The position numbers were made by a program, and so were the translations under genes. Below are positions 1 through 8,253 of a stretch of DNA of 64,000 nucleotides, piece by piece. Positions within the stretch are counted from its first letter, which is position 1. The number at the start of each line of letters is the position of its first letter. The notes under the pieces are model-generated. The model made no database searches, was not told the origin of the DNA, and saw only the letters and a list, made by a program, of their open reading frames with translations. The DNA is from UBA7672 sp965279085 (GTDB lineage: Bacteria; Pseudomonadota; Alphaproteobacteria; Caulobacterales; Hyphomonadaceae), in assembly GCA_965279085.1 (NCBI GenBank), contig OZ257149.1:3100001-3164000 (forward strand), written 5' to 3'.

Positions 1-1
1 G

Positions 2-3000
2 ACCAATGTCGCCTCGCTGGTCGCCACGCAGGTCGCCGCGCTCACGGGCGCGCAGGTCGCCGCCCTCGGCTCGACCAACTTCGCCGCGCTCGATGGCACT
101 CAGGTCGCGGCCCTGACGACAACGCAGATGCGCTCGCTGTCGACCACGCAGATCGCAAACATCGACGCGGGGCAGGTCGCCTCCTTTACGACCACCCAGC
201 TGACGCAGCTCAACGGCACACAGCTCAAGTCGCTGACGACCTCGAACCTCTCGGCGCTCGACACGACGCAGATGGCGTCGCTCACAGCCAGCCAGGTCGC
301 CGCCCTGTCGACCACGCAGATCGCGGGCCTCGCAGCAGGCGACATCGGCGAAATGACGACGGCGCAGGTCCAGTCGCTGCTCACCACGCAGGTTGCCTCG
401 CTTGCGACGGAAGCCGTCTCGGCGCTGGCCGCCACGCAGGTTGCCGCGATGCGCACGACGCAGGTCCAGGGCCTCACCTCGACCCAGCTCGGCGCACTCG
501 ACGCCACCGACATCCTCGAATTCTCGACCACGCAGCTGGCCGCGCTGACGACCGCGCAGGTCGCCGGTCTGTCGGCGACGAACGTCCAGTCGATGTCGAC
601 CACGCAGCTGGCCAACCTCACGACCAGCCAGGTCGCGGCGATGACCGCCACGAACGTCTCGGCGCTCGATGCAACGCAGATGGCCGCGCTGACGACCACG
701 CAAGTCAAAGCGATGACCGCAACGCAGCTCGGCGCGCTCGACGCCGCTGACGTCGCCGAGTTCACCACCACGCAGATCGGCGCGCTGGCCAACACCCAGC
801 TGCTGGCCCTGACCTCGACGAACATGGCCAGCCTGAACGAAACCCAGATGGCCGCCATCTCGACCGTCGGCGTCAAGGTCTTCACGACGACGACGTTCGC
901 GTCCTTCGCCGAAACCCAGCTCGCCGCGTTGACGACCACGCAGGTCGCCACGCTGACGACGTCGCAGCTGCAGGCCCTCAACTCGACCAAGTTCGCCGCC
1001 TTCACCGAAACGCAGATCGGCGCGCTGACGACCTCGCAGGTCGCCGCCATCTCGACCACGAACCTCTCGGCGCTCGATGCGACGCAGGTCAACGCCTTCC
1101 GCACCACGCAGCTGCAGACGCTGACGACCACGCAGCTCAACGGCCTCACCACGACCGACATCGGCGAGCTGACCACGACGCAGATCGGCCAGCTGACGAC
1201 GGCCCAGGTCCGCGGCATCTCGACGACCAACATCGGCGCACTGTCCGATACGCAAGTCCTGGCTCTCTCCACGACCCAGCTTGCCTCGTTCTCGACGACC
1301 AACCTCAACGCGCTCGACACGACGCAGGTCGGCGCCCTGACGACGACCCAGTTCCGCGCCCTCACGGCGACGCACATCACGGCCCTCACGGCCTCGGATG
1401 TCGCCGAACTCTCGAACGATCACCTCGGCGCGCTGACGACGACGCAGGCGCAGGCCCTGACGTCCACCAACATGGCGGACCTGGTCGATACGCAGATCCA
1501 GGCCCTCTCGACCACGGCGCTGCGCGCCCTGTCGACGACCAACGTCGCCGCGATGGCCACGGATCAGCTCGCAGCCCTGCTGACGACGCAGCTGACCGCG
1601 CTGTCGAACACGCAGATCAATGCGCTCAACTCGACCAAGTTCAGCGCGCTGCTGGATACGCAAATCGAAGCCCTGACGACGACCCAGATCGCTAGCGTCT
1701 CGTCCACGAACCTGAACGCCCTCGACGCCACGCAGCTCGCCGCGATCACCTCGACCAACGTCGCCGCGCTCACCGCCACGCAGGTCGGCGCGCTCAACGC
1801 CACCAGCGTTGGCGCGCTCACGGAAACGCAGGTCGGCTCGTTCACCGCGACGCAGATCAAGTCGCTGTCGACCGCGAACCTCTCGGCCCTCGACGAAACG
1901 CAGGCCGCGGCCCTCACGACGACGCAGATCGCCAACCTCACCACCACGCAGGTCGGCGCGCTCAACGCAACCGACATCGGCGAGCTTGACGCGACGCAGA
2001 TCGGCGCCCTGACGGCGACCCTGCTGGCCCGCCTGACCACGGATGCGGTTGTCGCCCTCGACACCACGCAGCTGGCCGGCCTCAACACCACACAACTGCA
2101 GTCCTTCAACACGACGCAGATGGCGGCGCTGGATGCGGCCGACATGGCCGAGTTCACCGAGACGCAGCTTGCCGGGCTCACGGCCACGCAGGTCCGCGCG
2201 ATGACGACCACGGCGATCGCCGCTCTGGCCGAAACGCAACTCGCCGCGCTGACCACCACGCAGGTCCAGTCGCTCTCGACCACCTCGCTGTCGGGCCTCG
2301 ACACGACGCAGGTCAACGCGCTGACCACAACGCAGGTCCGGTCGTTCACGACCGCCCAGCTCACGGCGCTCTCGACCACCGACGTCCAGGAGTTCGCTGA
2401 CACCCAGATCGCCGCGCTGACCGTCACGCAGCTCGGCGTCTTCAACGCCACCAAGTTCGGCGCTCTCTCGGATGCGCAGATCGCGGCGATGACGCTGACG
2501 CAGGTCCAGTCGATCTCGGCGGCCAACCTCTCGGCCCTCGACCTGACGCAGATGGCCGCGCTCACCACGACGCATGTCGGCGGCCTGTCGACGACCCAGC
2601 TCGCGGGCCTGTCGACGACCAATCTCTCGGCCCTCGACGCCACGCAGTTCGACCAGATCTCGACCACGAACATCAAGTCGCTGACCGCGACCCAGATCGC
2701 AGGCCTCACGGCCACCGATCTCGGCGAGATGAACACGACGCACCTCGCGGCTCTCACGACGAGCCAGGTCGCCGCGTTCACCGCGACCAACGTCGCTGCT
2801 CTGGCTGACACGCAGGTCGCGTCCCTCACGACGACGCAGCTCGGCCGCCTCACCAACGCTGTGGTCAAGGCGCTGGATCAGACCCAGCTCGGCACGCTGG
2901 TCACGACGCAGATGCAGGCCTTCACCACCAGCCAGATCGCTGCGATGGACCAGACCGACCTCGACGAACTGTCCGCCACGCAGGTCGCGGCGCTGACGAC

Positions 3001-3229
3001 CGCGCAGGTCCGCGCGATCACCACCACGGTGATCGGCGCGATCTCCTCGCAGTCCTTCGCCGCTCTCGACGTGACGCAGCTCGCCCAGCTGCTGACCACG
3101 CAGATCGACAACCTGTCGACGACGAACCTTTCGGCCCTGTCGTCGACCCAGCTACTGTCCTTCACCTCGACCCAGGTCGCCGGCTTCGACGACCCGCAAC
3201 TCGAGGCCTACCTGCTCGGCATCGCGTAA
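2..3229 (+). CDS. Giant Thr-rich octapeptide-repeat protein, 5' end outside window
   Basis: The reading frame is open from base 2, so the start lies upstream and only the C-terminal ~1,075 residues are seen. Essentially the whole visible protein is an uninterrupted run of 8-residue units of the form T-T-Q-[VIL]-x-x-[LMF]-[TSDN], about 130 in register, ending in DDPQLEAYLLGIA and a TAA stop. There is no Cys, no recognisable enzymatic domain and no C-terminal anchor. Variant units (A-T-D-I-x-E-L, T-T-N-L-S-A-L-D, S-T-K-F) recur with a longer spacing of 17 units. Regular 8-residue hydrophobic spacing suggests a solenoid or beta-helix-like rod, possibly a surface protein or adhesin. Similar repeat proteins are often labelled heme-utilization/adhesion proteins, a label I do not consider functional evidence. 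The gene for an OGT-type glycosyltransferase follows. Function unknown. Confidence 0.85.
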   Translation, partial: TNVASLVATQVAALTGAQVAALGSTNFAALDGTQVAALTTTQMRSLSTTQIANIDAGQVASFTTTQLTQLNGTQLKSLTTSNLSALDTTQMASLTASQVAALSTTQIAGLAAGDIGEMTTAQVQSLLTTQVASLATEAVSALAATQVAAMRTTQVQGLTSTQLGALDATDILEFSTTQLAALTTAQVAGLSATNVQSMSTTQLANLTTSQVAAMTATNVSALDATQMAALTTTQVKAMTATQLGALDAADVAEFTTTQIGALANTQLLALTSTNMASLNETQMAAISTVGVKVFTTTTFASFAETQLAALTTTQVATLTTSQLQALNSTKFAAFTETQIGALTTSQVAAISTTNLSALDATQVNAFRTTQLQTLTTTQLNGLTTTDIGELTTTQIGQLTTAQVRGISTTNIGALSDTQVLALSTTQLASFSTTNLNALDTTQVGALTTTQFRALTATHITALTASDVAELSNDHLGALTTTQAQALTSTNMADLVDTQIQALSTTALRALSTTNVAAMATDQLAALLTTQLTALSNTQINALNSTKFSALLDTQIEALTTTQIASVSSTNLNALDATQLAAITSTNVAALTATQVGALNATSVGALTETQVGSFTATQIKSLSTANLSALDETQAAALTTTQIANLTTTQVGALNATDIGELDATQIGALTATLLARLTTDAVVALDTTQLAGLNTTQLQSFNTTQMAALDAADMAEFTETQLAGLTATQVRAMTTTAIAALAETQLAALTTTQVQSLSTTSLSGLDTTQVNALTTTQVRSFTTAQLTALSTTDVQEFADTQIAALTVTQLGVFNATKFGALSDAQIAAMTLTQVQSISAANLSALDLTQMAALTTTHVGGLSTTQLAGLSTTNLSALDATQFDQISTTNIKSLTATQIAGLTATDLGEMNTTHLAALTTSQVAAFTATNVAALADTQVASLTTTQLGRLTNAVVKALDQTQLGTLVTTQMQAFTTSQIAAMDQTDLDELSATQVAALTTAQVRAITTTVIGAISSQSFAALDVTQLAQLLTTQIDNLSTTNLSALSSTQLLSFTSTQVAGFDDPQLEAYLLGIA
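143..3214 (+). repeat. 24-bp coding tandem repeat with 408-bp higher-order period
   Basis: 128 consecutive 24-bp units encode octads in perfect register, with no indels across 3 kb. The units are degenerate at DNA level and conserved mainly at T-x-Q and the two hydrophobic positions. Numbering the octads from base 143, the N-L-S-A-L-D type falls at units 5, 22, 39, 56, 73 and 90. The D-[IV]-x-E type falls at units 9, 26, 43, 77 and 94. Both are spaced by 17 units (136 residues). Confidence 0.9.
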
Positions 3230-3267
3230 GAGCAGGCCAGAGTAGGGAAGAGCAGCAAAATCAAGGG

Positions 3268-3313
3268 TCCGCGGGGGAGGCGTAAACGCGCCGCCCCCGC
3301 GGATTTACCTTTT
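3268..3313 (+). terminator. Intrinsic terminator after the repeat gene
   Basis: A long GC-rich hairpin (arms about 15 nt, TAAA loop, 3268-3303) is followed by ATTTACCTTTT. It separates the repeat-protein gene from the glycosyltransferase gene, so the latter probably has its own promoter. Confidence 0.75.
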
Positions 3314-3404
3314 GTTGAGCAACGAACTCCAATCCTGCCCGGCAGTGGCGCGTCCAGCGACGGTATTGGCCGTCGGGTGTTAAGTGCGCCTTCCGGGCAG
3401 GGCC

Positions 3405-5453
3405 ATGTCGAACACGCCATTTCTCGAAGCGATCCAGAAGATCACGGCCGGGAATTTCCCGCTCGACCAGCTGCTCGCCGCAGCCCAGGGCCTCGCGCCG
3501 GATCAGGCGCGCCAGCTCTATCAGGTCTGGATCTCGTTCAACAAAGAGCATCCGCTGCTCTTCATCGCCCACTTCAACTGCTCGACCCTGCTCCAGCAGA
3601 TGGGCGACGAGCCCGCCGGTGAGGCTGAACTGAAGGCCGCGCTCGCGCAGAAGCCCGATTTCGCGCCCGCCCGTATCAACCTCGGCTCAGCTTACGAGCG
3701 TCAGGGCAGGGCGAAGGAAGCCGTCGACGAATGGCGCGCCGGCCTCGACCAGATGTCCGCCATCACGCCCGATGGCGTCGGCTACAAGACCACGCTCCTC
3801 AAGCAGATCAGCCGCGTCCTCTCGGACAACCAGGCGCTCGCCGCCGCCGAGATCGCGCTCACGCAATGCCTCGAGCTCAATCCCGAAGCGCGTGACGTCG
3901 CCGAACAGTTCGTCGCGGCGCGCCTCGCCCAGTGCAAATGGCCGATGACGCCGCCCGACGGAAAATTCTCGCGCCGCACGCTCGTCTCGCGCCTCCACCC
4001 GCTGTCCGTCTGCGCCTACACCGACGATCCGCTGTTCCAGCTCGCAGCCAGCGACCGCTACTGCCGCACGATGGCCCCGATCGACGAGCGCACCACGCGC
4101 TATGATCGCCGCTCCGCCCCGATCGAAACCAACCGCCGCTTGCGCATTGGTTATGTCTCGTCAGACCTGCGCCACCACGCCGTCGGCTACCTTATGGTCA
4201 ACTTCTTCGAGGAGCACGACCGCAAGGATTTCGAGGTTTTCGCCTACTACACCGGCATCAAGGCCGACGATCCGATCCAGGCCCGCATCAAGGCCTGCTG
4301 CGATCACTGGCGCGACATCCGCGGCATCACCGACGATGAAGCCGCCGCGAAAATCGCGGAAGACGGCATCGACATCCTCATCGACGTCAATGGCCACACG
4401 CGTGATGCGCGCATCGGCGTCTTCGCGCGCCGCCCGGCGCCAATTCAGGTCAACTGGCTTGGTTATCCCGGCACGATGGGCTCGTCGTTCCACCACTACA
4501 TCGTCGCTGACGAGTGGACGATCCCGGACTACGCCGAGAGCTGGTACTCGGAAAAAGTCCTCCGCCTGCCGTGCTATCAGCCGAACGACCGCAAGCGCAT
4601 CATCGACGACAAGCCCGTCACCCGCGCCGATTTCGGCCTGCCGGACGACGCGTTCGTCTTCTGCTGCTTCAACGCCAGCCATAAATTCACGCGCCACACG
4701 TTCGATCGCTGGATGGAAATCCTGCGCGCCACCGAGAGCAGCGTCCTCTGGCTGCTCGACTACGCGCCTGAGACCAATGCGCGCCTGCGCGAGATGGCCG
4801 AAGCCGCCGACATCGCCGCCACGCGTCTTGTTTTTGCGCCCAAACTCCCAAACCCGCGTCACCTCGCGCGCTATCCGCTCGCCGATCTCTTTCTCGACTC
4901 GGTGCCTTACGGCGCCCACACCACTGCGTCGGATGCGCTCTGGATGGGCGTACCGGTGCTGACATGGTCGGGCCGCTGCTTCGCCAGCCGCGTCTGCGGC
5001 AGTCTCCTGCGCTCGCACGGCCTCGCCGACATGGTCACCGAAACGCCGGAGCAGTTCGTCGCCCGCGCCATCCACCTGTCCGGAGCAGGGAAGGGCGAGC
5101 TCGAAATCATCCGCGCCCGCGTCACCGCCAACCGCGACTCATCCACGCTGTTCGACGTCGCCAAGCTCTCACGCGCGCTGGAAGACCTTTACCGCCAGAT
5201 GCGCGACGACTACATCTCCGGCAACCTCCCGCAGCCGAACCTCGCCAATCTTGATTCCTATTTCGAGATCGGCATCGCCCAGGATCACGAGGCTCGCGAG
5301 ATGGGCGCCGTCACCGACTACGAAGGCTTCTGGAAAGCCCAGCTCGCCCGCCGCCACTACCACCACCCCATGCCCGCCGACGGCCGCCTGTGGTCCGGCA
5401 CGGAAGAATCCGAGAAGAAGCCCCCGCGCTCGCGCCCGAAAGCCGTGGCGTAG
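3405..5453 (+). CDS. TPR / GT41 O-linked GlcNAc-transferase-like (SPINDLY family) glycosyltransferase
   Basis: The ATG at 3405 (MSNTPFLEAIQK) is preferred over an in-frame GTG at 3384; the product is 682 aa. Residues ~1-190 are TPR-like helices. From ~245 the catalytic GT-B part shows the OGT signature RIGYVSSDLRHHAVGY, then HTRDARIGVFARRPAPIQV, then NWLGYPGTMGSS. The UDP-sugar-binding stretch follows (FCCFNASHKFT, LADLFLDSVPYGAHTTASDA, LWMGVPVLTWSGRCFASRV). Members transfer a hexosamine from a nucleotide sugar to Ser/Thr of proteins in the cytoplasm. Candidate acceptors are the Thr-rich repeat protein just upstream and the flagellins 4-8 kb downstream; TPR-containing glycosyltransferases such as FlmG modify flagellin in Caulobacter. 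The target is inference. Family assignment is secure. Confidence 0.93.
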   Translation: MSNTPFLEAIQKITAGNFPLDQLLAAAQGLAPDQARQLYQVWISFNKEHPLLFIAHFNCSTLLQQMGDEPAGEAELKAALAQKPDFAPARINLGSAYERQGRAKEAVDEWRAGLDQMSAITPDGVGYKTTLLKQISRVLSDNQALAAAEIALTQCLELNPEARDVAEQFVAARLAQCKWPMTPPDGKFSRRTLVSRLHPLSVCAYTDDPLFQLAASDRYCRTMAPIDERTTRYDRRSAPIETNRRLRIGYVSSDLRHHAVGYLMVNFFEEHDRKDFEVFAYYTGIKADDPIQARIKACCDHWRDIRGITDDEAAAKIAEDGIDILIDVNGHTRDARIGVFARRPAPIQVNWLGYPGTMGSSFHHYIVADEWTIPDYAESWYSEKVLRLPCYQPNDRKRIIDDKPVTRADFGLPDDAFVFCCFNASHKFTRHTFDRWMEILRATESSVLWLLDYAPETNARLREMAEAADIAATRLVFAPKLPNPRHLARYPLADLFLDSVPYGAHTTASDALWMGVPVLTWSGRCFASRVCGSLLRSHGLADMVTETPEQFVARAIHLSGAGKGELEIIRARVTANRDSSTLFDVAKLSRALEDLYRQMRDDYISGNLPQPNLANLDSYFEIGIAQDHEAREMGAVTDYEGFWKAQLARRHYHHPMPADGRLWSGTEESEKKPPRSRPKAVA

Positions 5454-5503
5454 CCTCCGGACCGCCGGCGAACACCGCCAGGCCCTCGATAGCCCTCATG
5501 GTG

Positions 5504-5585
5504 AAACAGGCGCCGGCGCCTGTCCTCCCTCGCCGAAGGCGGGGGAGGTGGATCGCGCGCCGTTGCGCGCGAGACGGTGGGGGTG
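5504..5585. repeat. Dispersed hairpin repeat, family A copy 1
   Basis: It contains AACAGGCGCCGGCGCCTGTCC, the imperfect hairpin CCTCCCTCGCC-GAA-GGCGGGGGAGG, then GTGGATCGCG...GAGACGG. The same order of elements occurs at 6229-6362. No transposase is nearby. Confidence 0.7.
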
Positions 5586-5660
5586 AGCGACGGCGCCGAA
5601 GGCGCGATTTGGTCCGGGGGACCAAATCGAGAAGCGAACGCCCCGGCAGGGGCAGCCTCA

Positions 5661-5757
5661 ACTGTAGGAAACAGCTGTATCCAGACTGTAGGACGCAGAA
5701 AAAACATCCCGCCTGATTTCAGCCCGCTAGCTGCCCAAACTGTAGGATGCAGCTGTT
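5661..5757 (+). promoter_or_regulatory. Iterated CTGTAGGA-N2-CAG motifs upstream of the 5790 ORF
   Basis: Three copies: CTGTAGGAAACAGCTG (5662-), CTGTAGGACGCAG (5686-) and CTGTAGGATGCAGCTG (5740-). A fourth good copy lies at 60545 in otherwise similar flanking sequence. The repeated, partly dyad-symmetric motif (CTGT...ACAG in the first copy) looks like a protein-binding site or a short mobile repeat. Its function is not known to me. Confidence 0.45.
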
Positions 5758-5789
5758 TTATTTCAGCCGGGCATCCGGCCGGGCGCATA

Positions 5790-6491
5790 ATGCCGCCCAT
5801 GACACACGGAGCGCATCAGCAGGGAGCGACGTCGCCCGGCCTCATCGGCCGAATGCTCGCCCTGTTGCGCCTCCTCATCGAAACCTTCGCGCAAGCCTGG
5901 ACCGAAGAGCGCGCCAGGATCCGCAATCTCAAGGGTTGCCCCGCGCCCGGCAACTGGCTCGCCCACTGGCCCGCGCTCCGCGATCTCGAAATCCGCCTCC
6001 ACGGCCTCACGCTCTCGGGCATCGAACAGCTGCGCACGACAGGCAGCGTCGATCTCCTGCAGCTCACCTGCGTCGAAGACCCAAGCTTCGATCCGCAGCA
6101 ACCCCGCACGTTTGAAGACCTGCGCGCCCGCTACGAAGCCGTCACCGCGTTTCTCGCCGATCCCATCCCGCTGATCCGCCGCGCCGCTGAACGCGCAGCT
6201 GCCCCCACCGTCTTGCGCTTCGCGCAATCCACCTCCCCCAGTCCTGCGGACTGGGGGAGGAAATCTGAACGTCGAACAGGCGCAGGCGCCTTTCCTCCCC
6301 CGTGCGAAGCGCGGGGGAGGTGGATCGCGACGTCTTCGTCGCGAGACGGAGGGGGCAGCCACGGCAGCCACGCTCAGGCCCGCGCCCCGCCGCAAAGAAA
6401 AAGGGCGGCCGCGCGCGACCGCCCCTTCCATCGTTCAACTCATATCACCCGCCCCGCAGCCCAACCTGCGAGGTCGCGGACGTTTTCCTAG
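5790..6491 (+). CDS. Hypothetical protein with repeat-derived C-terminus
   Basis: I do not recognise a family. The ATG at 5790 (MPPMTHGAHQQ; alternative ATG at 5799) opens a frame whose first ~145 residues look like real coding sequence: C-ending codons and an amphipathic, Arg/Leu-rich helical protein with GLIGRMLALLRLLIETFAQ near the start. After about 6225 the frame runs straight through a dispersed hairpin repeat (6229-6362), then across the terminator of the opposite-strand gene, and becomes low-complexity Arg/Pro/Ala. The natural C-terminus was therefore probably close to 6225, and the tail is read-through created by repeat insertion. No signal peptide is evident. Confidence is moderate for the N-terminal part and low for the exact extent. 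Confidence 0.5.
   Translation: MPPMTHGAHQQGATSPGLIGRMLALLRLLIETFAQAWTEERARIRNLKGCPAPGNWLAHWPALRDLEIRLHGLTLSGIEQLRTTGSVDLLQLTCVEDPSFDPQQPRTFEDLRARYEAVTAFLADPIPLIRRAAERAAAPTVLRFAQSTSPSPADWGRKSERRTGAGAFPPPCEARGRWIATSSSRDGGGSHGSHAQARAPPQRKRAAARDRPFHRSTHITRPAAQPARSRTFS
6229..6362. repeat. Dispersed hairpin repeat, family A copy 2
   Basis: Two strong hairpins occur here. The first has 12-bp arms CCTCCCCCAGTC/GACTGGGGGAGG (6232-6260). The second is CCTCCCCCG...CGGGGGAGG (6295-6320). AACAGGCGCAGGCGCC lies between them and GTGGATCGCGACG...GAGACGGAGGGGGC follows. It matches the arrangement at 5504-5585. Confidence 0.75.
6395..6426 (-). terminator. Intrinsic terminator for the minus-strand membrane protein gene
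   Basis: On the minus strand the hairpin GGGCGGTCGC/GCGGCCGCCC is followed by TTTTTCTTT, about 65 bases past the stop of the gene at 6488-7177. Confidence 0.75.
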
Positions 6492-7177
6492 CCTGGCGGC
6501 TTGGTCGGGTCGCGGTTGAGACCCGCAACGCCGCCCGCCATGCCGATCGCGCCTGCGCCCGCCGCCACGATGAGTCCGCCCAGCGCGATCCAGTAGCCGA
6601 ACCGCTCCTGCAGCATCGAGTCGATCATCTCCTGGCCCATGCCGCCCATCCCGCCGGCGCCGCCGAACGGATTGCCGGCCCCGCCCCCAAAGGGATCCTC
6701 GGCGCTCGCGGATGTCTGGCTTTCAGCGGCGTCCTGCTTCTTCATCTGGTCCTTCCACCACCACACGGTGGCGAACACCAGGGCCGCACCGATCAGGCTC
6801 GTGATCAGTGCATTGCGCCCCGCCGCCTTGTCCTTGGCGACGAACGTCAGCAGCAACCCGATCAGGATCGCCGCCGCCGCGCCCACGGCGAAGAAGTTCA
6901 TGCCGATATTGTTGAGCTTCTCGGTCTCCATGCTGGCGCCGCCGCCTTCGGTGGATGCGCGGGCGTCCGGTCCGAGAATGCCGCCCATCTGGCCCTGCAT
7001 CTGCTTCTCGAAGTCCGGGTTCGCGGTCATCTTGCCCTGGATGAGCTCGATGCCCGATGCGGTCGCGATGTCGACCGCTCCCTGTCCGGGCACGCTGCAC
7101 GAGACAGCCACCCACGGCAGGATGAACGCAAGCAGCGCAATCACTTTCGCGATGCGCACGACGTTGATGGTAGTCAT
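6488..7177 (-). CDS. Hypothetical multi-pass membrane protein
   Basis: 229 aa, unrecognised. The N-terminal hydrophobic segment (residues ~8-26, AKVIALLAFILPWVAVSCS) is followed by a loop of about 65 residues, two adjacent membrane segments (~95-140), a Gly/Met-rich linker (GGAGGMGGMGQEMIDSM) and a last hydrophobic segment (~195-220). The gene lies 22 bases downstream of the MoxR ATPase gene on the same strand, so the two are probably co-transcribed. This is not the usual MoxR partner, which would be a vWA protein. Function unknown. Confidence 0.8.
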   Translation of the reverse strand: MTTINVVRIAKVIALLAFILPWVAVSCSVPGQGAVDIATASGIELIQGKMTANPDFEKQMQGQMGGILGPDARASTEGGGASMETEKLNNIGMNFFAVGAAAAILIGLLLTFVAKDKAAGRNALITSLIGAALVFATVWWWKDQMKKQDAAESQTSASAEDPFGGGAGNPFGGAGGMGGMGQEMIDSMLQERFGYWIALGGLIVAAGAGAIGMAGGVAGLNRDPTKPPG

Positions 7178-7199
7178 TCAGTCCCCCTGTTGGTTGGGC

Positions 7200-8057
7200 T
7201 CACCCGTTCTCGCGGCGTGCGAGGAAAGCGAGGCGTTCGAACAGCTGGATATCCTGTTCGTTCTTCAGCAGCGCGCCATGCAGGGGAGGGACGAGCTTGT
7301 TCGGGTTTTTCTCCCGAAGCGTTTCCGGATCGACGTCTTCCGACATCAGCAGCTTGAGCCAGTCGAGCAGCTCCGACGTCGATGGCTTCTTCTTCAGTCC
7401 CGGCACGTCGCGCATCTTGTAGAAGGTCGCGAGCGCTTCCGAGACGAGACGTTTCTTGATGCCCGGGAAGTGGACATCGATGATCGCGTTCATCGTCACG
7501 TCGTCGGGGAATTTGATGTAATGGAAGAAGCAGCGGCGCAGGAACGCGTCCGGCAACTCCTTCTCGTTGTTCGACGTGATGATCACCACCGGGCGAACCT
7601 TCGCCTTGATCGTCTCGTCGGTCTCGTAGACGTAGAACTCCATCCGATCGAGTTCCTGCAGAAGGTCGTTCGGGAACTCGATGTCCGCCTTGTCGATCTC
7701 GTCGATCAGCAGGACAGGGCGTTCCTTCGCGGTGAACGCCTCCCACAGCTTGCCCTTCTTGACGTAGTTGCGGATGTCCTTCGCGCGTTCTTCTCCAAGT
7801 TGACCGTCTCTCAGACGCGCTACCGCGTCATACTCGTAGAGACCTTGGTGCGCCTTGGTGGTCGATTTGATGTGCCATTCGATGATCGGCATGCCGAGCG
7901 AGCGCGCGATCTCAAGCGCCAGCATCGTCTTGCCCGTGCCCGGCTCGCCCTTCACCAGCAGCGGCCGCTCCAGTGCGATCGCGGCGTTCACCGCCACCCG
8001 AAGGTCATCGGTCGCCACATAGTGGTCGGACCCCTCGAAACGCTTCTTGTCGGCCAT
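7200..8057 (-). CDS. MoxR-family AAA+ ATPase
   Basis: 285 aa. Walker A GEPGTGKT is at residues 37-44 and Walker B VLLIDEID at 115-122. Sensor-1 region VVIITSNNEKELPDAFLRRC follows. The MoxR group of AAA+ ATPases acts as chaperones for metal-enzyme or complex assembly, usually next to a von Willebrand factor A protein (CoxE-like). None is encoded here; the downstream gene is a membrane protein. It is divergent from flbT with 196 bases between them. Family is certain, client unknown. Confidence 0.92.
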   Translation of the reverse strand: MADKKRFEGSDHYVATDDLRVAVNAAIALERPLLVKGEPGTGKTMLALEIARSLGMPIIEWHIKSTTKAHQGLYEYDAVARLRDGQLGEERAKDIRNYVKKGKLWEAFTAKERPVLLIDEIDKADIEFPNDLLQELDRMEFYVYETDETIKAKVRPVVIITSNNEKELPDAFLRRCFFHYIKFPDDVTMNAIIDVHFPGIKKRLVSEALATFYKMRDVPGLKKKPSTSELLDWLKLLMSEDVDPETLREKNPNKLVPPLHGALLKNEQDIQLFERLAFLARRENG

Positions 8058-8253
8058 TACGAAACCCCGGCTGGAACGATCATTACGGTTAGAGCGGATT
8101 TAGGCCCAGGAGGGAAGCCAGCCGGTCCCGTTTGGGCCCCCTACGTTACCGGACCACAAGCAAAACTTAAGGAACGGCGGCTAGACCGGCTGTTCGGCCA
8201 CGTCCAGACTCCCAAACGATTCCGGGGGATAGACGCCCGGCCGGGAGGAATGG

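Larger units (their letters stand above)
5454..5789. other. Intergenic region with dispersed repeats
   Basis: No gene seen. It holds one copy of a hairpin repeat rich in CCTCCC/GGGAGG (about 5504-5585). It also holds three copies of a CTGTAGGA-N2-CAG motif (5661-5678, 5685-5698, 5738-5757) that recur near 60.5 kb. The segment ends in CATAATGCC just before the next ORF. Confidence 0.7.

Noticed and set aside
100..3165. Long minus-strand and out-of-frame ORFs (for example 100-1389, 1564-2868) opposite the octad repeat
   Set aside because: They arise because the 24-bp repeat lacks stops in several frames. Composition is Val/Ala/Ser/Cys low complexity and there is no ribosome site; the plus frame has the sensible ending and terminator.
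143..3214. Possible CRISPR-like or non-coding satellite array
   Set aside because: Repeats are contiguous 24-mers without spacers and are coding in one frame throughout.
4161..5075. 304-aa minus-strand ORF inside the glycosyltransferase gene
   Set aside because: Shadow of a GC-rich gene; the plus-strand product has clear GT41 motifs.
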